64,000 nt of DNA from the NCBI RefSeq assembly GCF_030407495.1, contig NZ_JASDDG010000008.1, forward strand, positions 1 to 64,000, written 5' to 3'. This DNA comes from Arthrobacter sp. APC 3897 (GTDB lineage Bacteria > Actinomycetota > Actinomycetes > Actinomycetales > Micrococcaceae). Position numbers and translations under genes: made by a program. A model generated the notes under the pieces. The model did no database searches. It saw only the letters and a list, made by a program, of their open reading frames with translations, and was not told where the DNA came from. Numbering within the stretch: the first letter of the stretch is position 1; each line of letters opens with the position of its first letter. This document shows positions 59,392 through 64,000 of the stretch, one piece after another.

Positions 59392-60948
59392 TTATCGGGA
59401 CCCGGGCTTGCCTGCCCATGCGTGCGCATAGAACAGCGGAGAATGTGAATCCAGCAGCTCTGCGTAGTCCTCGGCTTCCTTCGCCTGGGCTGAGCTCTCC
59501 GGAATGCCCGGGGAGAAGGCTGACACGCCCAGCCCTGCGGCATGGTCCTGCAGCGTCAGGCCCGCGGCTTCCAGCACGGTGGGGTACATGCTCAGCTGGT
59601 CCACACCGGGCCGCTGCCGGACGGTCTGGTCCTGCCCCGGAATCCAGATTCGGTTGAAGATGGTGCGGTTCTCGTGGAAATCAAGCTGCTCGTGGAAGGC
59701 GTCGCCGGCGCTCATGTGCTTGAGGTGGTCGCCCATGATGACGACGGCGGTGTCCTCGAGGTACCCCTTGTCCTTCATGTGGCCCAGGAATCCCGCAACC
59801 TGCGTCATGGAGCAGTGGAACGCGGACGTGACCTCGTTCCGGGTGTCCACGTTGCAGTAGTCGTAGATGTGCACCGGCTCGTGGGTGTCCAGCGTCAGCA
59901 TCGACAGGTTGAACGGCTTGCCGGTCCTTTCGGATTCGGCGTGCAGTTCGTCAACTGTGGCTTTGGCGTTCTCCATGAGCCGCTCGTCACTCAGGCCCCA
60001 GTCGCTGCGGAAGCTCTCTTCCGGTTCGCCGGCGGCACGCCAGTCCGCAAGCCCTTTAATCTCCGAGTAACCGTGGGTGGAAAGGAACGTGTCCTTTGCG
60101 GCGAAGGAGGAACTCGCACCGCCCAGGAAGACGCTGGTGTAGCCCTGTTCTTCCAGGACATCACCCAGGCAGGTGATTCCACCCAGATAGGTGTCGCCCT
60201 CTTCATCGACGGCAGCTGAGGATCCGCTGTCCGACCCGAAGCCTGCCCCCTTCAGGGGGACCCCGCACTGCGTGGACGTGAGGCCGGCCATGGTCCAGCC
60301 CCCGCCTTTGTACTGCTGCAGGTTGTCCACGCTCTGCCAGCCCTCTTCGGCCGCGGTAACTTCCTTCAGCGGTACAAACGCGTCCTTTTCGAAGAGCTGG
60401 TCATCAGCCAGGGTGGCCTCGCCGGACTCCAGGTAGATCAGCACCAGGTTGCGCTTGTCCGTGTTGCCGGTGACGGTGGGCTCCACATAGTAATCACCGA
60501 CGTCGTACGGGGACTTGGTTGCCTTGATGTAATCCGCCACGCCCACAGTGGTGCTGAAGGCGGTGGTGCCGCCCACAACCACAGCGGACACCAGAACCGT
60601 GGAGATGCTGCGCAGGATCCACTGCTTGCGGCGGGGGAGCATGCTGCCTCCGGCACGGTGGCGTTTGCGCCGCCGGGTGTGCCGCCAGAAAGCGATGGCA
60701 ACCGTGATGAGCAGGGGAACGACGCCGATCCCCAGGATGCCGGCCCAGACGATGGCTCCGCCTCCGCCGTCCGTCTCCACGGACATGAGGTTCAGGAGCA
60801 TCTGGCCCACCGAAATCTCGCCCCAGTAGAAACGGATGCCGGCGGCGGCGATCAGGAGTGCAAGCCCCAGCCAGATCAGAACGTAGACCAGCAGCGCTCC
60901 CACGACAGCACCGACCCGTCGGGTCACGTGAAAGATCCGGCCAGTCAT
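59392..60948 (-). CDS. LTA synthase-like sulfatase-fold membrane enzyme
   Basis: 518 residues. Four N-terminal hydrophobic segments (about 10-35, 52-75, 85-105, 130-152) precede an extracytoplasmic domain of the alkaline phosphatase/sulfatase fold related to phosphoglycerol transferases (MdoB/LtaS). Visible motifs are LVLIYLESGEATL (nucleophile region), GGASSSFAAKDTFL, LSMLTLDTHEPVHIY with a metal-binding His/Asp, and VVIMGDHLKHMS. It probably transfers a glycerophosphate-type group to a cell-envelope polymer. Start ATG 60948 (MTGRIFHVT) is favoured; an upstream in-frame start at 61014 would add 22 basic residues. Confidence 0.78.
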   Translation of the reverse strand: MTGRIFHVTRRVGAVVGALLVYVLIWLGLALLIAAAGIRFYWGEISVGQMLLNLMSVETDGGGGAIVWAGILGIGVVPLLITVAIAFWRHTRRRKRHRAGGSMLPRRKQWILRSISTVLVSAVVVGGTTAFSTTVGVADYIKATKSPYDVGDYYVEPTVTGNTDKRNLVLIYLESGEATLADDQLFEKDAFVPLKEVTAAEEGWQSVDNLQQYKGGGWTMAGLTSTQCGVPLKGAGFGSDSGSSAAVDEEGDTYLGGITCLGDVLEEQGYTSVFLGGASSSFAAKDTFLSTHGYSEIKGLADWRAAGEPEESFRSDWGLSDERLMENAKATVDELHAESERTGKPFNLSMLTLDTHEPVHIYDYCNVDTRNEVTSAFHCSMTQVAGFLGHMKDKGYLEDTAVVIMGDHLKHMSAGDAFHEQLDFHENRTIFNRIWIPGQDQTVRQRPGVDQLSMYPTVLEAAGLTLQDHAAGLGVSAFSPGIPESSAQAKEAEDYAELLDSHSPLFYAHAWAGKPGSR

Positions 60949-61137
60949 GACACCCCGCGTTCCGATACCGGCTTTCCGCCGGACACCCTTGACAAACTCT
61001 TGACAATACAACATGCCCGTTCACGGGCTCGTAACAGACTAGTACCGTTACGTTACCCGTTCAACGGCGGCGTATTGCCGGCATCAAGCCGTTTGCCGAA
61101 GGAACTTCATCCGATCGTTAGCGTGTCAGCGGCCGGC

Positions 61138-62211
61138 TCACCAGCCTCCGCGCGTCGGTGTGTGCCCCTTGCGGGCGCTGTCGGGCATGGGCATTTCGGC
61201 CCGCAGGCCCAGGAGCCGGATCGGTCTGCCGGGCTCGATGGCGCCGGCGAGATCCAGGGCCTGGGCCAGGACATCGCCCGTGTCGAACGTCTCGGGGATT
61301 TTCCGCGCGTGGGTCTTGGTGGTGAACGGCGCGTACCGGACCTTGAGTGTCAGTCCGATCACGGGCCGTCCCTCCGCCGCCACGTCCGTCAGGACATCCG
61401 CGGTCAGCTGCCGAAGCGCTGCATCCACCCGGGCGGGCTCGGTCAGGTCCTGCTGAAAGGTGGTTTCCCGGCTGTGTCCGCGGGCAATCCACGGAGTGTC
61501 ATCCACCTCGGCGGACCCGTCTCCCCGCCCCAATTCGGCATACCAGGGGCCCATTTTGGGACCGAACTCGGGCACCAGGCTCTGCGGATCAGCCGCCGCG
61601 AGCTCGGCAACCGTGGAGATCCCGAGCCTGGCGAGCCGGCCGGAGATCTTGGCTCCCACGCCCCAGAGTTCCTTCGTGGGCCGGTTGCCCATCACCTCCA
61701 GCCAGTTGTCGGCAGTCAGGCGGAAGACTCCTGCGGGTTTTCCGAGATCCGTGGCGTTCTTCGCCCGGACCAGGGTGTCGCCGATGCCTACGCTGCAGTG
61801 CAGCTGCGTGTCCTCGAGGACGGCGGCCTGAAGAGACCGGGCGTAGCTTTCGGGATCTTCCGTCTGCGTCCCCACAAACGCCTCGTCCCAGCCCAGTACC
61901 TGCACGACGGCGCCGGGGTGGGTCCGCAGGGTGGCCATGACGACGTCGGATGCCGCCAGATAGGCCTCGGCATCGACGGGGAGGATCACCGCGTCGGGCA
62001 CCTTCCGGGCTGCAATCCGCAGCGGCATGCCGGACCCCACGCCGAAGGCCCGCGCCTCGTAGGACGCGGTGGACACCACCGCCCGTTCCGCGGGATCGCC
62101 CCGACCGCCCACGATCACCGGTTTTCCCGCAAGCTCCGGCCGCCGGAGCACCTCAACAGCGGCAATGAACTGGTCGAGATCCACGTGCAGTACCCACTGG
62201 TTTCCGCTCAC
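61138..62211 (-). CDS. dinB: Y-family DNA polymerase (DinB type)
   Basis: 357 residues, translesion polymerase core. Catalytic acids are in HVDLDQFIAAVE (Asp11) and GWDEAF (Asp109-Glu110). Phe15 is the likely steric gate and the second aromatic of the usual FF pair is Ile. Further blocks: VVSTASYEARAFGVGSGMPLRIA, CSVGIGDTLVRAKNATDLGKPAG and the helix-hairpin-helix LWGVGAKISGRLARLGI. It lacks a clear clamp-binding peptide at the C-terminus and SxDEA is WDEA, so it is a divergent paralogue. Its role would be replication past lesions. Confidence 0.87.
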   Translation of the reverse strand: MSGNQWVLHVDLDQFIAAVEVLRRPELAGKPVIVGGRGDPAERAVVSTASYEARAFGVGSGMPLRIAARKVPDAVILPVDAEAYLAASDVVMATLRTHPGAVVQVLGWDEAFVGTQTEDPESYARSLQAAVLEDTQLHCSVGIGDTLVRAKNATDLGKPAGVFRLTADNWLEVMGNRPTKELWGVGAKISGRLARLGISTVAELAAADPQSLVPEFGPKMGPWYAELGRGDGSAEVDDTPWIARGHSRETTFQQDLTEPARVDAALRQLTADVLTDVAAEGRPVIGLTLKVRYAPFTTKTHARKIPETFDTGDVLAQALDLAGAIEPGRPIRLLGLRAEMPMPDSARKGHTPTRGGW

Positions 62212-62388
62212 GCGACCAAGTCTGCCCCATACCTTCGCAAATGGGCATCAACTCTGAGGTGACCGTAGCCCTTCCCGGGAAAGGAAAAACGTACAGGCGC
62301 CTGCGCGTTCGGGTTACGGCTCGTTCGTGGTAGATTTTGTGTGATTTAGTGCGAAACCGTCTCATTGGCAGTCCCCGGCAGGAGAAAA

Positions 62389-63189
62389 ATGCTCGCAGCA
62401 GAACGCCAGGCAGCCATCCTGGACCGGCTGGACCGTCATCCCGCGGTCCGCGTCAGCGATCTGGCCCTGAACCTGGGGGTGTCGGAGATGACCGTCCGCC
62501 GGGATATCGATTCCCTTGACGCACGCGGCGTCCTGGTGCGCGTCCACGGCGGGGCGGTCCGTCCCGGAAGCCTCAGCTCCGTGGAGCCGGGGTTCGAGGC
62601 CAACCGCACCCGCAGCAGCGCGGCGAAGCAGCGGATCGCTGAAACAGCGGTGTCCCTGCTGGTTCCCGGCATGACTGTGTCCGTCACCGGTGGAACCACC
62701 ACTTATGCGTTGGCTCCGCTGCTGTCCGCCGTGCCGGGCCTTACCGTCATCACCAACTCCATGCCGCTGGCAAACGAGCTCCACCGGCTTCAGGCCACCG
62801 CCCACCACGGCAGCGCACCCGAGGTGCTGCTCTCCGGCGGCCAGCTCACGCCGTCGCAGGCGCTGGTGGGACCGCTCGCCACCCGGACCATTTCCTCTCT
62901 GCGGGCAGATCTGTGCTTTATGGGTGCTCACGGAGTGGATGCGGCAGCCGGGGTCACCACGCCCAACCTTGCGGAAGCGGAGACCAACACCGCCTTTGCC
63001 GGAAACTGCGGCCAGCTGGTCCTCCTCGCCGACGCCACCAAGATTGGCGTGGTCAGCCTCGCCCGGGTGGTGCCGCTGGGTGCCGCTGCGGCGCTGGTCA
63101 CGGACCAGGCTCCCAATGCCGAATACTCAGGTCTCACCCGCATCCTCCTTGAACCCGTCACCGACCCGCAGCGAGAAGAGCGCCCATGA
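62389..63189 (+). CDS. DeoR-family transcriptional regulator
   Basis: 266 residues. N-terminal DeoR helix-turn-helix (ERQAAILDRLDRHPAVRVSDLALNLGVSEMTVRRDIDSLDARGVLVRVHGGAV, about 5-57), then a DeoRC sugar-phosphate sensor (VTGGTTTYALAPLL, VITNSMPLANELH, FMGAHGVDAAAGVTTPNLAEAETN, DATKIG). ATG 62389 has AGGAG 5 nt upstream. Its stop overlaps the galT start (ATGA), so it probably regulates galactose metabolism in response to a phosphorylated sugar. Confidence 0.9.
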   Translation: MLAAERQAAILDRLDRHPAVRVSDLALNLGVSEMTVRRDIDSLDARGVLVRVHGGAVRPGSLSSVEPGFEANRTRSSAAKQRIAETAVSLLVPGMTVSVTGGTTTYALAPLLSAVPGLTVITNSMPLANELHRLQATAHHGSAPEVLLSGGQLTPSQALVGPLATRTISSLRADLCFMGAHGVDAAAGVTTPNLAEAETNTAFAGNCGQLVLLADATKIGVVSLARVVPLGAAAALVTDQAPNAEYSGLTRILLEPVTDPQREERP

Positions 63190-64000
63190 CCTTCGTGACC
63201 CCTACCCGGCTGTCCGACGGACGCGAGCTGATCTACTTCGATGCCTCCGAGGACAGCGCCGCCCGGCACCGCGACGAAGCGGCATCCGCCGACCGGCGGG
63301 CGCTTCCAGCCCGCGGAGCCGCCGGAACCGCACGCTACGACGCGCTCTCCGGCGAATGGATTGCCGTGGCGGCGCACCGCCAGTCACGCACCCACCTGCC
63401 TCCGGCCGACCAGTGCCCGCTGTGTCCCGCCACGCCCGGGAACCTTTCGGAGATTCCCGCCGCCGACTACGAGGTGGTGGTGTTCGAGAACCGGTTCCCT
63501 TCCTTCGGGCCGGACCTGGGCGGGCTTCCGGATGCACCGGAATGGGGAACGACGGCGGCGGCGTACGGCCGCTGCGAGGTGGTGGCCTTCGATTCGGCGC
63601 ATCAGGGTTCCTTCGGTTCCCTCAGCCCCGAACGGGCCCGAACCGTCATTGACGCCTGGGCCCAGCGCACCGAAGCGCTCTCGGCGCTGCCCGGAATCAA
63701 GCAGGTTTTTTGTTTTGAAAACCGCGGGGCGGACATCGGGGTCACGCTGCTGCACCCCCACGGCCAGATCTACGCCTACCCGTTCATCCCGCCCCGGGCC
63801 GCAGTGCTGGCGGATCGGGCAGCGCAGTTTCATGCCGCGTCCGACGGGAATGAGACCCTGATGGGACACATCCTTGCCTCGGAACGCAGTGCCGGGGACC
63901 GGATGGTCCTCGAAGGGAAGCACTTCAGCGCGTTTGTTCCCTTTGCCGCCCGCTGGCCGCTGGAAGTTCATCTGGTTCCGCACCGCCGGGTTGCCGACCT
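63186..64000 (+). CDS. galT: Galactose-1-phosphate uridylyltransferase, cut by window end
   Basis: First 271 residues of GalT, the Leloir-pathway enzyme exchanging UMP between UDP-glucose and galactose-1-phosphate. The zinc pair is in DQCPLCPA, substrate-binding segments are FENRFPSF and QVFCFENRGADIGVTLLHPHGQIYAYPF, and the covalent nucleophile is the second His of HPHGQ. A second His-rich strand begins at VHLVPHRR. The reading frame runs past the end of the window. Translationally coupled to the DeoR regulator; galK is expected next but not visible. Confidence 0.9.
   Translation, partial: MTFVTPTRLSDGRELIYFDASEDSAARHRDEAASADRRALPARGAAGTARYDALSGEWIAVAAHRQSRTHLPPADQCPLCPATPGNLSEIPAADYEVVVFENRFPSFGPDLGGLPDAPEWGTTAAAYGRCEVVAFDSAHQGSFGSLSPERARTVIDAWAQRTEALSALPGIKQVFCFENRGADIGVTLLHPHGQIYAYPFIPPRAAVLADRAAQFHAASDGNETLMGHILASERSAGDRMVLEGKHFSAFVPFAARWPLEVHLVPHRRVAD

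Overview
The window is high-GC DNA with short operons and many ATGA or GTGA start/stop overlaps. Its gene families (N-methylhydantoinase, tripartite tricarboxylate transporters, FCD-type GntR regulators, MpaB oxygenase, TelA, galT with a DeoR regulator) point to an actinobacterium close to Arthrobacter (Micrococcaceae). This placement is inferred from gene content and style, not from a marker gene.

Region by region. (1) 0-3.7 kb: a TMEM175-like channel and tRNA-Ser(GGA), followed by an eroded strip holding a frameshifted fabF relic joined to an N-terminally truncated tctA, an intact GntR regulator and a probable DsbA 3' relic. (2) 3.7-11.5 kb: a divergent catabolic locus. On the minus strand lie hyuA, hyuB and an N-carbamoylsarcosine-amidase-like hydrolase, which suits creatinine/N-methylhydantoin breakdown. 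On the plus strand lie a CaiB-type CoA-transferase, an HMG-CoA-lyase-like protein and a GntR regulator. A pair of identical inverted half-sites sits between the two arms. (3) 11.5-21.3 kb: a GNAT acetyltransferase, a DsbA-like lipoprotein, then a sugar ABC/LacI/DUF2804 cassette bracketed by two 102-bp copies of the 3' end of the MpaB-type oxygenase gene, followed by HxlR and an aldo/keto reductase. (4) 21.3-34.5 kb: a defence island. It holds a Wadjet-type jetABC operon with no jetD, a 1321-residue nuclease-NACHT protein in visibly AT-richer DNA, and a stretch of small or broken genes and relics (poxB pieces, a frameshifted DUF6308-like gene, a decayed leader). (5) 34.5-40.4 kb: a UspA protein, a complete tctCBA operon, a hypothetical protein and a small membrane protein. 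(6) 40.6-51.5 kb: an amide/peptide-use regulon with acetamidase/formamidase and GntR, a five-gene peptide-type ABC plus amidase operon, and an aldehyde dehydrogenase/SDR pair. Near-identical 15-bp palindromes lie in both promoter regions. (7) 51.6-64 kb: a 50-residue membrane peptide, TelA and its partner, an exported acetamidase-like lipoprotein with a distinctive 5' leader, EAL, WYL, VOC, PadR/HAAS, a small antitoxin-like protein, an LTA-synthase-like enzyme, a Y-family polymerase, and a DeoR-galT operon cut by the window end.

Three themes recur. Catabolic modules each come with their own GntR/LacI/DeoR regulator. Genome wear is marked by gene-end relics next to accessory cassettes. The defence island is centred on an incomplete Wadjet operon and a bacterial NLR-like protein.
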